45,115 nt of DNA from DYFC01 sp041658585 (GTDB lineage Bacteria > Nitrospirota > Thermodesulfovibrionia > Thermodesulfovibrionales > SM23-35): NCBI GenBank assembly GCA_041658585.1, contig JBAZZX010000021.1:1-45115 (forward strand). Direction: 5' to 3'. Shown here piece after piece: positions 23,633-33,000 of this stretch (its first letter is position 1; every line of letters begins with the position of its first letter). The notes under the pieces are model-generated. The model saw only the letters and a program-made list of their open reading frames with translations. It was not told the DNA's origin and ran no database searches. The position numbers and the translations under genes were made by a program.

Positions 23633-24493
23633 TTAGTTTTTTAAATACCTCTGCGGGTTTTCCGTTATGCACCCCTTAATCATCTCCTCGTTATAACCCA
23701 TAGCAATCAGCCTCTGTGCGGATTCGAGGACGGTCATGCCGCCGCCTAATAGCTTCCCATACGAATCGGTAACAGCTTTCTCCTCAAGAGAGGTTTTTGA
23801 TTCTCTCACCGTGTCCGAAACAATAATAATCCTTTGGGGGTTTTTAGTCCTCAATATTAGTTCAAGGGTTGCCTGATGAAGATGATAGGGGTCTGCAATA
23901 ATCTCGATATAGATATCCTTATGCAGAAGTCCGAAACCTGCTATGCCGGGTTTTCTGTGATGAAAGCCCTGCATAGCGTTGAACAGATGTGTTATTCCCT
24001 TAGCTCCTGCATGGAACCCTTTCTCCGCCTCTTCATAGGTTGCATCCGAATGGCCCATGCTGACTATAATCCCCTGAGCGGAAATCTTTTTTATGAGCCC
24101 GAAAGCGCCTTCCAGTTCGGGAGCAACAGTGATTATCTTTACCATATTTTCAAAGCCTTCAATAAGCTCTCTGAACGGTTTCTCCGAAGGCCCTATAAAG
24201 GTCGTTGCATTGAGTGAACCGCATCTAGCCGGGTTCAGGAATGGCCCCTCAAGATGGACCCCGAGGATTTTAGCCTGGCCGGAGGTTATTGCTGCATTTT
24301 GTATATCCATGGCCTTCTTTATCATCTCCATATTTTCTCTCATGACACTGATGACGGCCGGATATATGGTGAGGACAATTTCCAGTACCCCGCAGGAGCC
24401 CTGGATTTCCGCTATCCTGAGGATATGGGTTACATCGGCAGACAGGGTATCATACCCGCCAATTCCATGCGTATGAATATCGATGGTTTTCAT
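23633..24493 (-). CDS. nagA: NagA-like N-acetylglucosamine-6-phosphate deacetylase
   Basis: I set the start at MKTIDIHTHGIGGYDTL (ATG at 24491-24493), because a -10 box lies 7 bases before it and the upstream codons carry no homology. The 286-residue amidohydrolase has DIHTHG, HLEGPF, MGHSDATYEEAEKG, THLFNAM and IIVSDT, the metal and substrate motifs of NagA. The family is usually ~380 residues; this protein lacks the N-terminal strands of the small beta domain. It would deacetylate GlcNAc-6-phosphate during amino-sugar recycling. Divergent from the amidase-like gene on the plus strand. Confidence 0.78.
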   Translation of the reverse strand: MKTIDIHTHGIGGYDTLSADVTHILRIAEIQGSCGVLEIVLTIYPAVISVMRENMEMIKKAMDIQNAAITSGQAKILGVHLEGPFLNPARCGSLNATTFIGPSEKPFRELIEGFENMVKIITVAPELEGAFGLIKKISAQGIIVSMGHSDATYEEAEKGFHAGAKGITHLFNAMQGFHHRKPGIAGFGLLHKDIYIEIIADPYHLHQATLELILRTKNPQRIIIVSDTVRESKTSLEEKAVTDSYGKLLGGGMTVLESAQRLIAMGYNEEMIKGCITENPQRYLKN

Positions 24494-24500
24494 AGGTTTA

Positions 24501-24529
24501 ATCATAGCAGATACTTTTTTACTCGGCAA
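24501..24529 (-). promoter_or_regulatory. promoter of nagA, predicted leaderless start
   Basis: Minus strand TTGCCG (24524-24529), 17-base spacer, TATGAT (24501-24506), then 7 bases to ATG at 24493. There is no Shine-Dalgarno sequence in the right place. Confidence 0.55.
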
Positions 24530-24556
24530 CTCTCCTCTTATCTATCGAACCTGCTT

Positions 24557-24562
24557 TATAAT
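24557..24562 (+). promoter_or_regulatory. -10 box of the DUF1460 gene, predicted leaderless start
   Basis: A perfect TATAAT ends 7 bases before ATG at 24570. No good -35 box or Shine-Dalgarno sequence is seen. Confidence 0.5.
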
Positions 24563-24569
24563 AATAGAC

Positions 24570-25319
24570 ATGTACGAAACACAAATCCGTTTGGGAAAAT
24601 TCTCGCAGGACGAAATAGACGCTCTCATAGTCAGGTACTCTTCTATACCCAACATCTCTGATCGTATCGATTTTCTCTCCCGCAGGTTCCTTGAAATCTC
24701 TTACAGGGAATCGACCCTTATCGGAGATATAGTTATTCCGGAAGAGTTAGTGGTCAACCTTGAAGGAGTTGACTGTTTTACACTTATTGATTACATTGAA
24801 GCAATGCGTCTGTCGGAATCTTTTTCCGGGTTCATGGATAATCTGAAAGGGGTAAGATATAAATCCGGCGCCGTCTCTTTTGAAAATAGGAACCACTTCC
24901 TTACCGACTGGAAAGAATTCAATTCCGGTTTTGTCCATGATATAACGGAAGAGGTTGGCGGACTGAAGGCTAATAAGATTTTGAAAATACTAAACCGGAA
25001 GGAAGACGGCTCATATTTGATTCCGGGGATCGCGCCGGTGGAGCGTGAAATTTCCTATATACCTTCTCCTGCAATAGACGGCCCGATCCTCGAAAAAATA
25101 AGGACAGGCGACTATATCGGGATATATTCCCATGCAGCAGGCCTCGATGTTTCGCATGTGGGCATCTTCATCAGAGAAGGCGAGAAAAGTTATCTGAGAC
25201 ATGCCTCATCTCAGCCGGAATTCAGAAAAGTAATCGATCAGGATTTTCAGGAATATATACAAAATAAATCCGGCATAATCATTTTTAGACCTCTAATGTA
25301 TTACCCTCATCCTTCATAA
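24570..25319 (+). CDS. DUF1460 N-acetylmuramoyl-L-alanine amidase-like protein
   Basis: Start taken at MYETQIRLGKFSQDEIDALI. An earlier ATG at 24483 would add a hydrophobic stretch, but that overlaps the nagA coding sequence. The 249-residue protein has the DUF1460 plan: RIDFLSRRFLEISYRESTLIG, EGVDCFTLIDYIEAM with the conserved Cys, and later VSHVGIFIREG and LRHASSQ with histidines that would complete an NlpC/P60-like catalytic set. It may cleave peptidoglycan peptides. Without the upstream extension no signal peptide is visible, which is odd for a cell-wall enzyme. Divergent from nagA, which suggests a link to cell-wall recycling. Confidence 0.75.
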   Translation: MYETQIRLGKFSQDEIDALIVRYSSIPNISDRIDFLSRRFLEISYRESTLIGDIVIPEELVVNLEGVDCFTLIDYIEAMRLSESFSGFMDNLKGVRYKSGAVSFENRNHFLTDWKEFNSGFVHDITEEVGGLKANKILKILNRKEDGSYLIPGIAPVEREISYIPSPAIDGPILEKIRTGDYIGIYSHAAGLDVSHVGIFIREGEKSYLRHASSQPEFRKVIDQDFQEYIQNKSGIIIFRPLMYYPHPS

Positions 25320-25335
25320 TTCATCCTTCATCCTT
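25307..25335. repeat. TTCATCC microrepeat between convergent genes
   Basis: The heptamer TTCATCC or close variants recur around the stop of the DUF1460 gene and before the end of the convergent PfkB gene (TCATCCTTCATAATTCATCC). Confidence 0.65.
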
Positions 25336-25336
25336 A

Positions 25337-26272
25337 TTAAAGGTTTTCTCCGAAATTATTCCGGTATCTTTCCGCGAACTCATCGTATGTAAAGCGGTGC
25401 TCCTGAGTTCCGTATTTCTCTATCGCATATACGGCCGCAACAGCCCCGATCCTTGCAGCAGCCGGCAAGTCCTTTCCTGAAACGATACCCTTTAGCAAAC
25501 CGGCCCTGTATGCATCGCCGGCGCCGGTAGGGTCTACAACCTTGCCGGCCTTTGCCGCCGGGACGGGAACTTCCGAATCCCCTGAAACAATAATGGATCC
25601 CTTTTCTCCGAGAGTTGTGATAATAGTCCCGGCAAGGGCGAGCAGACCCTTCTTGTCCAAACCCGTTATCTTCATGATAACTTCGAGTTCATAATCATTT
25701 GTAATTAATAGCAGGGCCCCGTCGAGCCACTCTATGAGAGTTTGTTTGTCCCATTTTGTAAGGGACTGTCCGGGGTCACAGATGTAGGGGATTTTCCTGT
25801 CTCTGCATGTCCTTGCATAGCCGGTCATGTCTTCAATATTTCCCGGAGCGATGAGGACAATCGAGCCATTTGGTTTCGCCTTTTCAAAAATATAGCCTGA
25901 AGGATATTTCATGGCGCCGGGGTTAAACCCGGTTATCTGGTTGTCTGACATATCGGTGGTTATATAGGCGCCCGCAGTAAATTCTTCGGGGATGATCTTT
26001 ATCCCGTCAACAGAGATATTATTTTTTTGCAGCCATTCAAAATAATTTCGGTAATCCTTGCCGATAGCGGCAATTATAAAGGGCTTCTCATCGAGAAGAC
26101 TAAGTGAAAAGGCTATATTGCCTGCGGTGCCGCCGAACTTTTCCACCAGTCCGTTGACATTGAAACAAACGTTTAATACATGAATTTTGTCCGGCAGTAT
26201 GTAGTCGGAAAACTTTCCGGGAAAATCCATTATCCTGTCATAGGCCATTGATCCTGATATATAAATGTTCAT
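25337..26272 (-). CDS. PfkB-family carbohydrate/nucleoside kinase
   Basis: The 311-residue protein is a ribokinase-fold kinase: it starts NIYISGSMAYDRIMDFPGKF, has the substrate loop KFGGTAGNIAFSLSLL, and the C-terminal anion hole DPTGAGDAYRAGLLKG with the catalytic Asp. The N-terminal phrase and the GGTAGN loop resemble bacterial adenosine kinase-like members (COG0524), but ribose or another sugar cannot be excluded. Its ATG overlaps the stop of the upstream coiled-coil gene by four bases, so it is the last gene of the uvrC transcript. Confidence 0.82.
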   Translation of the reverse strand: MNIYISGSMAYDRIMDFPGKFSDYILPDKIHVLNVCFNVNGLVEKFGGTAGNIAFSLSLLDEKPFIIAAIGKDYRNYFEWLQKNNISVDGIKIIPEEFTAGAYITTDMSDNQITGFNPGAMKYPSGYIFEKAKPNGSIVLIAPGNIEDMTGYARTCRDRKIPYICDPGQSLTKWDKQTLIEWLDGALLLITNDYELEVIMKITGLDKKGLLALAGTIITTLGEKGSIIVSGDSEVPVPAAKAGKVVDPTGAGDAYRAGLLKGIVSGKDLPAAARIGAVAAVYAIEKYGTQEHRFTYDEFAERYRNNFGENL

Positions 26273-26868
26273 TGGAGTTCCTTCATATCGTTCTCTATTG
26301 CGCCTTTCCTCTGCATCAACTCCGTCATCCTCTGCCGGACATTCGCTAATTCCGCTCTGAGAGGCTCTAATTCTTTCTCAAGCTGCTTAATCTGATACAG
26401 ATTGTAACTGAACCGTCTTCCCGTCTTTTCGTTTATCTCTTTCACAAGTCTGCTCTCCTGCTCCTGGACATTTTTCAGTTCGGACGAGAGCGAATTAAGC
26501 TCGCTCCTCAATTCATTCAGTCTCGCAGTTTTGTCATTCGTCCCGGCAGGAGGAGGAGAATGCGATTCCGGGGATGCCGGCTGCTCCTGCGGCGGTTGCG
26601 CTTCCGGAGATCTCCGGGTATCCTGTGGCGATTCCGTTTTCCCTCTGGCGGTTTCCTTTCCAGTCGTTTCCGACCCTCCTATCCTGAGGATGTCTTTTTT
26701 CGGCACTATCATTGAACCCGCGCCGAAATAAAGATAAACATCGCCTCCGCTTTCACTATATGATGTGACCTCGGGTATTTCAGCGCCATTTTTCAAATAG
26801 ATAGTATAAGCCGCTCCGGCATAAGCCGGAAGCAGGAGAAATAATACTAACAAAACTATTTTTTTCAT
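26269..26868 (-). CDS. exported coiled-coil protein of unknown function
   Basis: The 199-residue protein has a signal peptide (MKKIVLLVLFLLLPAYAGA), a short beta segment (TIYLKNGAEIPEVTSYSE, SMIVPKKDILRIGG) like a small domain seen in periplasmic proteins, a proline-rich linker (about residues 75-110) and a C-terminal coiled coil (LNELRSELNSLSSELKNVQE onward). It overlaps uvrC upstream and the PfkB gene downstream by four bases each, so it is translationally coupled to both. No family name is recognised; a periplasmic structural or adaptor role is only a guess. Confidence 0.7.
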   Translation of the reverse strand: MKKIVLLVLFLLLPAYAGAAYTIYLKNGAEIPEVTSYSESGGDVYLYFGAGSMIVPKKDILRIGGSETTGKETARGKTESPQDTRRSPEAQPPQEQPASPESHSPPPAGTNDKTARLNELRSELNSLSSELKNVQEQESRLVKEINEKTGRRFSYNLYQIKQLEKELEPLRAELANVRQRMTELMQRKGAIENDMKELQ

Positions 26869-28649
26869 TCCGCCCTCCTCAGTTCATTGTAAAGATGTTC
26901 GGCAATTGTTTTATTAAAGCCCTTGAGTTTTGCAATGTCGTCAACGCCGGCCTTTTTTATACCTTTCATACTACCAAAAACCCTCAAAAGTTCAAGCCTC
27001 CGCTTCTTCCCTACGCCGTGAATCTCCTCAAGCGGAGACTGCAGCATCCTTTTATCGCGGAGCTTTCTGTGGTAACCGACGGCAAACCTGTGGGCTTCAT
27101 CGCGGATGCTTTTAAGGAGAAGGGATGACGGCCTTTTGTCCTCAAGATCCACGGGAATATCATATTCCGTGAGATATGCCCTGTCAGGGTCTTTGGCAAG
27201 GCCGATGAGTTCGGGCTTTATTTTTACGATAGCCTGATACTCTCCAAAGATTTTTTGTGCCGTCTCAAGATGGCCCTTACCGCCGTCAATGATAACAAGG
27301 TCCGGCAGATCGCCACTCAGATTTTTTATAGTTCTCCTGACCGTCTCTGCCATCATTGCATAGTCGTCAATTCCCTGTACCGTTTTTATCCTCAGTCTCC
27401 TGTAGCCGTCTTTCCTGAATTCCCCTTCAGACCAAAAGATAAATGAACCTACGGCTTCGCTGCCTGAGACATTAGAGACGTCAAAAGCCCCTATGCGCTC
27501 AGGCCTTTTTTTGAGATGAAGTTTGTCCTTCAGCTCATCCAATATTTCTTCAGTCCTTGTTTCTTTGACAGACCTGTAGAGGAAACGGGCATTTTCCGAC
27601 GCCATATCGACCAGTTCCCTCTTTTTCCCGGAGCGTGGAATGGTTATCTTTGTCTTCCTCCCGCCGCGCTGACTAAGCCAATTTTTCAGAGATTTTGCTT
27701 CCTCCGGCGTCTGAGAGATAATTATTTCCGGGGGCGGTATAATCTCTTTTGAATAAAGTTGGATCAGAAAGGTATTTATTAATGCCTTGTCGGGGATGCC
27801 TGCGGTATTCTTGAGGAAATAATCCTTCGAACCTATCATGACCCCTTTTCTTATGAAAAAGACCTTGGACGCCGAAGCATCCTCTTGCCGATAAAAACCG
27901 ATGACGTCTATATCTCCGATTTCCGGAGAAATAATTTTTTGCGACTCCCGGACCTTTTCGATTGCCTTGATCCGGTCCCGTATCTTTGCGGCCTCTTCGT
28001 ATTCCATATCATTTGAAAGCTTCATCATACTCTTTTCAAGGACCGTTGTCAGGTCTTTGTTTTCACCGCTCAGGAATAATCTTATCTCCTCAATGAGTTT
28101 CATGTATTCTTCCCTGCTTATATAGCCGGCACAGGGCGCCAGGCATCTTCCCATCTGATACTGGATGCAGGGTCTGATGGGTCTGTCAAGGGCATGTTTG
28201 CAGTCCCTGATCCGGAAATGTCTCCTGATAAAAGCAAGGGTCTCCCACATCGGCCCGGAAGGCACATAGGGACCGAAATAAAGCGCTCCGTCCTTGTGAA
28301 TGCGTCTCACTACTTCAATTTTTGGCCATTCTTCATTTACCGTAAGTTTCAGGTATGGATAGCTTTTATCATCCCTCAGGATAACATTGAATTTTGGTTT
28401 GTACTGTTTTATCAGATTTGCTTCAAGCACAAAGGCCTCAAGCTCATTGCCTGTGACAATAAAAGTCACATCTTTGACCTCTTTTACTAAGGCCGATTTT
28501 CGCGCATCAAGCCCTGAAAATTTCTGGAAATAGCTTCTGATCCGGTTTTTGAGGTTTTTTGCCTTGCCGACATAAAGGACCTTTTCTTTTGCATTTTTAA
28601 AAATATAAATACCGGGATTTGAAGGAATGCTTGAAATATCCGTGTGCAT
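26865..28649 (-). CDS. uvrC: excinuclease ABC subunit C
   Basis: The 594-residue protein has the N-terminal GIY-YIG nuclease (PGIYIFKNAKEKVLYVGKAK), the cysteine-containing region RPCIQYQMGRCLAPC, a UVR domain (residues ~200-235), the RNase H-like second nuclease (GAFDVSNVSGSEAVGSFI) and C-terminal helix-hairpin-helix motifs (LEEIHGVGKKRRLELLRVFG). It makes both incisions in nucleotide excision repair with UvrA and UvrB. Length is typical. The start codon follows a -10 box by six bases without a Shine-Dalgarno sequence. Confidence 0.96.
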   Translation of the reverse strand: MHTDISSIPSNPGIYIFKNAKEKVLYVGKAKNLKNRIRSYFQKFSGLDARKSALVKEVKDVTFIVTGNELEAFVLEANLIKQYKPKFNVILRDDKSYPYLKLTVNEEWPKIEVVRRIHKDGALYFGPYVPSGPMWETLAFIRRHFRIRDCKHALDRPIRPCIQYQMGRCLAPCAGYISREEYMKLIEEIRLFLSGENKDLTTVLEKSMMKLSNDMEYEEAAKIRDRIKAIEKVRESQKIISPEIGDIDVIGFYRQEDASASKVFFIRKGVMIGSKDYFLKNTAGIPDKALINTFLIQLYSKEIIPPPEIIISQTPEEAKSLKNWLSQRGGRKTKITIPRSGKKRELVDMASENARFLYRSVKETRTEEILDELKDKLHLKKRPERIGAFDVSNVSGSEAVGSFIFWSEGEFRKDGYRRLRIKTVQGIDDYAMMAETVRRTIKNLSGDLPDLVIIDGGKGHLETAQKIFGEYQAIVKIKPELIGLAKDPDRAYLTEYDIPVDLEDKRPSSLLLKSIRDEAHRFAVGYHRKLRDKRMLQSPLEEIHGVGKKRRLELLRVFGSMKGIKKAGVDDIAKLKGFNKTIAEHLYNELRRAE

Positions 28650-28655
28650 AGGTTT

Positions 28656-28683
28656 ATTGTAGCAGAGTTATAAAATTGAACAA
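28656..28683 (-). promoter_or_regulatory. promoter of uvrC, predicted leaderless start
   Basis: Minus strand TTGTTC (28678-28683), 16-base spacer, TACAAT (28656-28661), six bases (AAACCT), then ATG. The -35 is weak. Confidence 0.5.
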
Positions 28684-28703
28684 TTGCCCGGGACCGGGAG
28701 ATT

Positions 28704-28925
28704 CTAAAACTGAATCTGGCACCTCTTTTTGCCGGCCCCTTCATCCCTGATAAACAACAGAGTCTTTTTCAGTCTCTTGCACCAAGCGCGAATATCTCTC
28801 TCAAAAGTCGGACAATCACCGATAACTTCAAGGATGTCGCCGGGCTGCATATCGGGTGATTTTGCAGCTATTTTTAAAACCGGCTGGGGACACTTAAGAC
28901 CTGTGGTATCCGCTATAACAACCAT
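28704..28925 (-). CDS. TusA/SirA-like sulfur-carrier family protein
   Basis: The 73-residue protein begins MVVIADTTGLKCPQPVLKIA, with the CPxP motif of the TusA/YedF family, and continues PGDILEVIGDCPTFERDIRA and WCKRLKKTLLFIRDEG, the two-layer alpha/beta fold. The cysteine of CPxP carries persulfide sulfur in TusA and related proteins that serve tRNA thiolation, molybdenum cofactor or sulfur oxidation pathways. GGAGG precedes the ATG. It stands alone between accA and uvrC, so the partner is not evident. Confidence 0.85.
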   Translation of the reverse strand: MVVIADTTGLKCPQPVLKIAAKSPDMQPGDILEVIGDCPTFERDIRAWCKRLKKTLLFIRDEGAGKKRCQIQF

Positions 28926-28986
28926 TTAAACCTCCCTTATAATCTTTTTACAAGGCTCCTAAATACTTCCGGCATTATCTTACCAT

Positions 28987-29025
28987 AATTACCAAATATA
29001 TTCTAAAATTACCAAATATATTCTA
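28987..29025. repeat. tandem duplication of a 20-bp unit
   Basis: AATTACCAAATATATTCTA occurs twice with a 20-bp period in the spacer downstream of accA. Confidence 0.85.
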
Positions 29026-29032
29026 ATTGAAA

Positions 29033-30013
29033 CTATTTTTCCGCCTCTATGAAGCTTCCCATTTTTCTGAATCTCCGGTACCGTTCCTCTATGAGTTTAC
29101 CCGGAGTTTTAGTCTTTAATTCCTCATATGCGGACAATATATATTCAGTTATTGTTTTTGCCGTCATTTCAGGGTCCCTGTGAGCTCCGCCGAGCGGTTC
29201 GGGGATGATGCCGTCGATAATCTTGAAATTCAGCAGATCCTGCGCGGTCAGCTTCAATGCATCCGCCGCTCTTGAGAAATCCTCTGTCCCGAGATCGCTC
29301 TCTTTTTTCCAGAGTATCGCCGCGCAACCTTCGGGGGAAATGACGGAATAGCATGAATGTTCGAGCATATACAGTCTGTCGGAAACGCTTAGCGCAAGCG
29401 CTCCTCCGCTTCCTCCTTCACCTATCACGATTGAGATGACCGGCGTTCTCAGCCTCGACATTTCCATCAGGTTTACTGCAATCGCCTCTGCCTGACCGCG
29501 TTCCTCTGCGCCGATCCCGGGATATGCTCCGGGGGTGTCGATAAAGGTTATAACCGGCTTTTTGAACTTCTCTGCAAGTTTCATTATCCTCAGCGCTTTT
29601 CTGTATCCTTCCGGATGAGGCTGGCCGAAATTCCGGTATATCCTCTCCTTTGTTCCCCGGCCTTTCTGATGGCCGATAACGATTACGGGGATATCATTTA
29701 TTTTTGCCATGCCTGCAACAATAGCAGGGTCGTCGGAATATCTCCTGTCGCCGTGCAGCTCTATGAAGTCGCTTGTCATCATGTTTATGTAATCCAGCGT
29801 ATAGGGCCTGTCCGGATGTCGTGCCGTCAACGTCTTCTGCCATGGAGTGAGTGAAGAAAAGATATCCGACCGAAGGTCTCCCACCTTTTTTTCAAGCTTC
29901 TTTATATCACTGGATATATCGATATCCTTGCCGTCGGATATCCGTTTCAGTTCATCTATCTTGGTTTCAAGCTCCTCAAGAGGACGTTCAAATTCAAGGT
30001 AATAACGTATCAT
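29033..30013 (-). CDS. accA: acetyl-CoA carboxylase carboxyltransferase subunit alpha
   Basis: The 326-residue protein starts with the helical region of AccA (YYLEFERPLEELETKIDELK) and has the crotonase-like carboxyltransferase core: HGDRRYSDDPAIVAG, KPVITFIDTPGAYPGIGAEE and VIGEGGSGGALALSVSD, with the oxyanion glycines. With AccD it transfers carboxyl from biotin to acetyl-CoA, giving malonyl-CoA for fatty acid synthesis. It overlaps the end of dnaE by four bases. The dnaE-accA order is common in Gram-negative bacteria. Confidence 0.96.
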   Translation of the reverse strand: MIRYYLEFERPLEELETKIDELKRISDGKDIDISSDIKKLEKKVGDLRSDIFSSLTPWQKTLTARHPDRPYTLDYINMMTSDFIELHGDRRYSDDPAIVAGMAKINDIPVIVIGHQKGRGTKERIYRNFGQPHPEGYRKALRIMKLAEKFKKPVITFIDTPGAYPGIGAEERGQAEAIAVNLMEMSRLRTPVISIVIGEGGSGGALALSVSDRLYMLEHSCYSVISPEGCAAILWKKESDLGTEDFSRAADALKLTAQDLLNFKIIDGIIPEPLGGAHRDPEMTAKTITEYILSAYEELKTKTPGKLIEERYRRFRKMGSFIEAEK

Positions 30014-33000
30014 TGGAACACTACCGCTCCTTTGCCCGTTATTTCTTCAATCTTCCTGATAACTTCATTTTCATAGGATACTTTAAGCCCGGTCTCAATC
30101 AGGGTATCCGCATCATTGTGAACTATTCTCAGATAAAGAGGATAGTTCCCCTTGCCGTCAGCTTCTATAATGGATTTCAGCACACGCAGGCCTGCGGTAT
30201 CCGGCAGGACCTTTAGGTTTATTTCAACTTTATGCCCCATACGGTTTTCAAGGGAATCCAGCCTCGAGATCTCATTCGATACTATCTTAATCCCCTTTTC
30301 CGTTTTATCAACGATACCTTTTATTAGGAGGGGCGTGTCTTTCTGCAACAAAGAAAGGCTGTTCCTGTACAATTCCGGGAAAATAATCACCTCGGCATGG
30401 CCTTCAGAATCCTCAATAGTGCAGTAGGCCATCATTTCAGCCTTGGCCTTGGTCTGTATCTTTTTGATAGCGGTCAATATTCCGCCGATCTTTATTTCAG
30501 AGTCAGCAGGCACATACTCGAGTTCCGACAGTTTTTTAGCGCCGAGCCGCACAAGCAGTTTGTTATATTTTGTCAGGGGATGACCTGTGATATAAAAGCC
30601 GAGAGATTCCTTTTCATGCCTTAAAATCTCTTCGGTATCCCATTCCGAAGACGAAGGTTTTTCATCGCCAGGAGGCTCGCCGAACATATCCTGCCGGCCG
30701 AACAGCATCGGGGAAAGGCAGCGGGAACTCCCGTTCAGACTCGTGCTCAGCAGTTCCATGGCATAAGATCTTGTGACGCCAAGGGAATCAAAAGACCCCG
30801 CCTTTATGAGGCTCTCAACGACTTTTTTATTTACCTTCCTCTGGTCCACCCTCTCGAAGAAATTGCTCACGGATGTGAACGGGCCGTCTGCATTCCTTGC
30901 ATCAATGATCGATTCAATAGCGGCCGAGCCCACGCCTTTGACCGCTTCGAGTCCGAAGAGGATGGAGTTTCCGTTCACTTTAAATTCTTTACCGGAAAGA
31001 TTAATATCCGGCGGGAGTATGCCGATGCCCATTTCCCGGCAGCCGGCTATCGTCTTTACGATCTTGTCGGTAGTGTCCATATCCGAGGTAAGGGTTGCCG
31101 CCATAAACTCGACCGGGTAGTGGGTCTTCAGATATGCGGTCTGATAGGCGACATACGCATAGGCTGCCGAATGAGACTTATTAAAGCCGTACTCCGCGAA
31201 ATTGGCCATAAGGTCAAATATCCTTATCGCCTTTTTTTCCGGAATACCGTTGGCTATAGCGCCCTGTATAAAAACCTCTTTCTGCTTTTCCATCTCCTCG
31301 GGCTTTTTCTTTCCCATAGCCTTTCTGAGTATATCGGCCTGCCCCATCGAGAAGTTCGCTAGCTTGTTTGCGATACGCATAACCTGCTCCTGATACAGGA
31401 TGACCCCATAAGTCTCGTCGAGGACCTCCTTGAGTTGGGGGAGGTCGTATTTCACGGCGGTGCGGCCTTTTTTCCTTTTGATATAATCATCGATCATACC
31501 GCTTCCGATCGGGCCGGGCCTGTAAAGCGCAACAAGGGCTATAAGGTCTTCAAACCTGTCGGGAGTCATCTTGGCAAGGATGTCTCTCATGCCGGCGCTT
31601 TCAAGCTGGAAAATGCCTATGGTATTGCCCGAACTCAACAAATCATAAGTAGCTTTATCTTCAATGGGTATATCTTTTAATAGAAATTCTTTCCCTCCCT
31701 CTTTTATATACCGGAGGGTTTTATTGATTACCGTAAGGGTCTTCAGTCCGAGGAAATCAAATTTCAGGAGTCCGATCTTTTCAACAGCTCCCATGTCAAA
31801 CTGGGTCATGATAGTTCCGTCGGAAGGGTTCTTGTATAAAGGGGTATAGTCCGTCAGCGGGTCGGGTGAGATGACAACTCCTGCAGCATGGGTTGAGGCA
31901 TGTCTGCTGAGACCCTCAAGCCTTATCGCTATATCAAGAAGCTCCCTTATCTTTGGGTTGCTTTCATAAAGGGCCTTGATCTGAGGCTCGGCTTTCAACG
32001 CTTCTTCAATGCTGATATTCAGGGTATTGGGGACAAGTTTGGCTATCTTGTCGACTTCTCCATAGGGTATATCGAGCGCCCTTCCCACGTCCCTGATAGC
32101 AGCCTTGGCAGCCATCGTTCCAAAGGTGATAATCTGGGCGACATGGTCCTTACCGTACTTTTCCGCGACATAGGCAATGACCTCGCCTCTCCTGTCCTTG
32201 CAGAAGTCTACATCGATATCCGGCATGCTTATACGCTCGGGGTTGAGGAACCGCTCGAAGAGTAGATTGTATTTCACCGGATCTATATCGGTTACGCCGA
32301 TGCAATAGGAAACAAGACTGCCTGCGGCGGAACCTCTTCCCGGGCCGACCGGAATTCCCTGTTTTCTGGCATAGCTTATAAAATCCCACACAATAAGGAA
32401 GTATGAGGCATATCCCATCTTGCGAATCATATCGAGTTCTCTCCTGAGCCTGTCCTTATAAATCGCCTCCGGCGCCGGACCCAGTTTTATATTAAGCCCT
32501 TCAAAAGCCAGTTTCTCAAGAAAAGCATCGGGTGATTGATGGTCTTCAAGCTCATACTTGGGAAGCATGCAGACCCCCAGCTTGAATTCGACATTGCATC
32601 TCTCTGCAATGACCCTTGTATTGGACACCGCTTCAGGCACGTCCCTGAAGGCATTCTTCATCTCGTCGGGTGATTTGAAATAGAAACTTTCGGAGCTGAA
32701 ATGCATGCGGTTTTTATCATTGACTGTCTTGCCCGTCTGGATGCACAGCAGGACGTCGTGCGCCCGGGCGTCTTCTTTCCGCATATAATGACAATCATTA
32801 GTAGCAACAACAGGGATATGTAATTCGTGCGACAGCTCGATCAGTTTCTTATTCACCTCGTCCTGTTCGGGCAAGCCGTTGTCCTGCAGTTCGAAATAGA
32901 AATTTTCAGGTCCAAGGATGTGCTTGTATTTAAGGGCTTTCTCCCGCGCCCTATCGAGCATACCCCTGTGCAGGAAATAGGGTATCTCCCCTTTCAGGCA

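Noticed and set aside
24483..24569. ATG at 24483 as the start of the DUF1460 gene with a hydrophobic leader
   Set aside because: The extra segment is antisense to the nagA N-terminus, runs through the TATAAT box and lacks a ribosome-binding site. A real signal peptide cannot be fully excluded.
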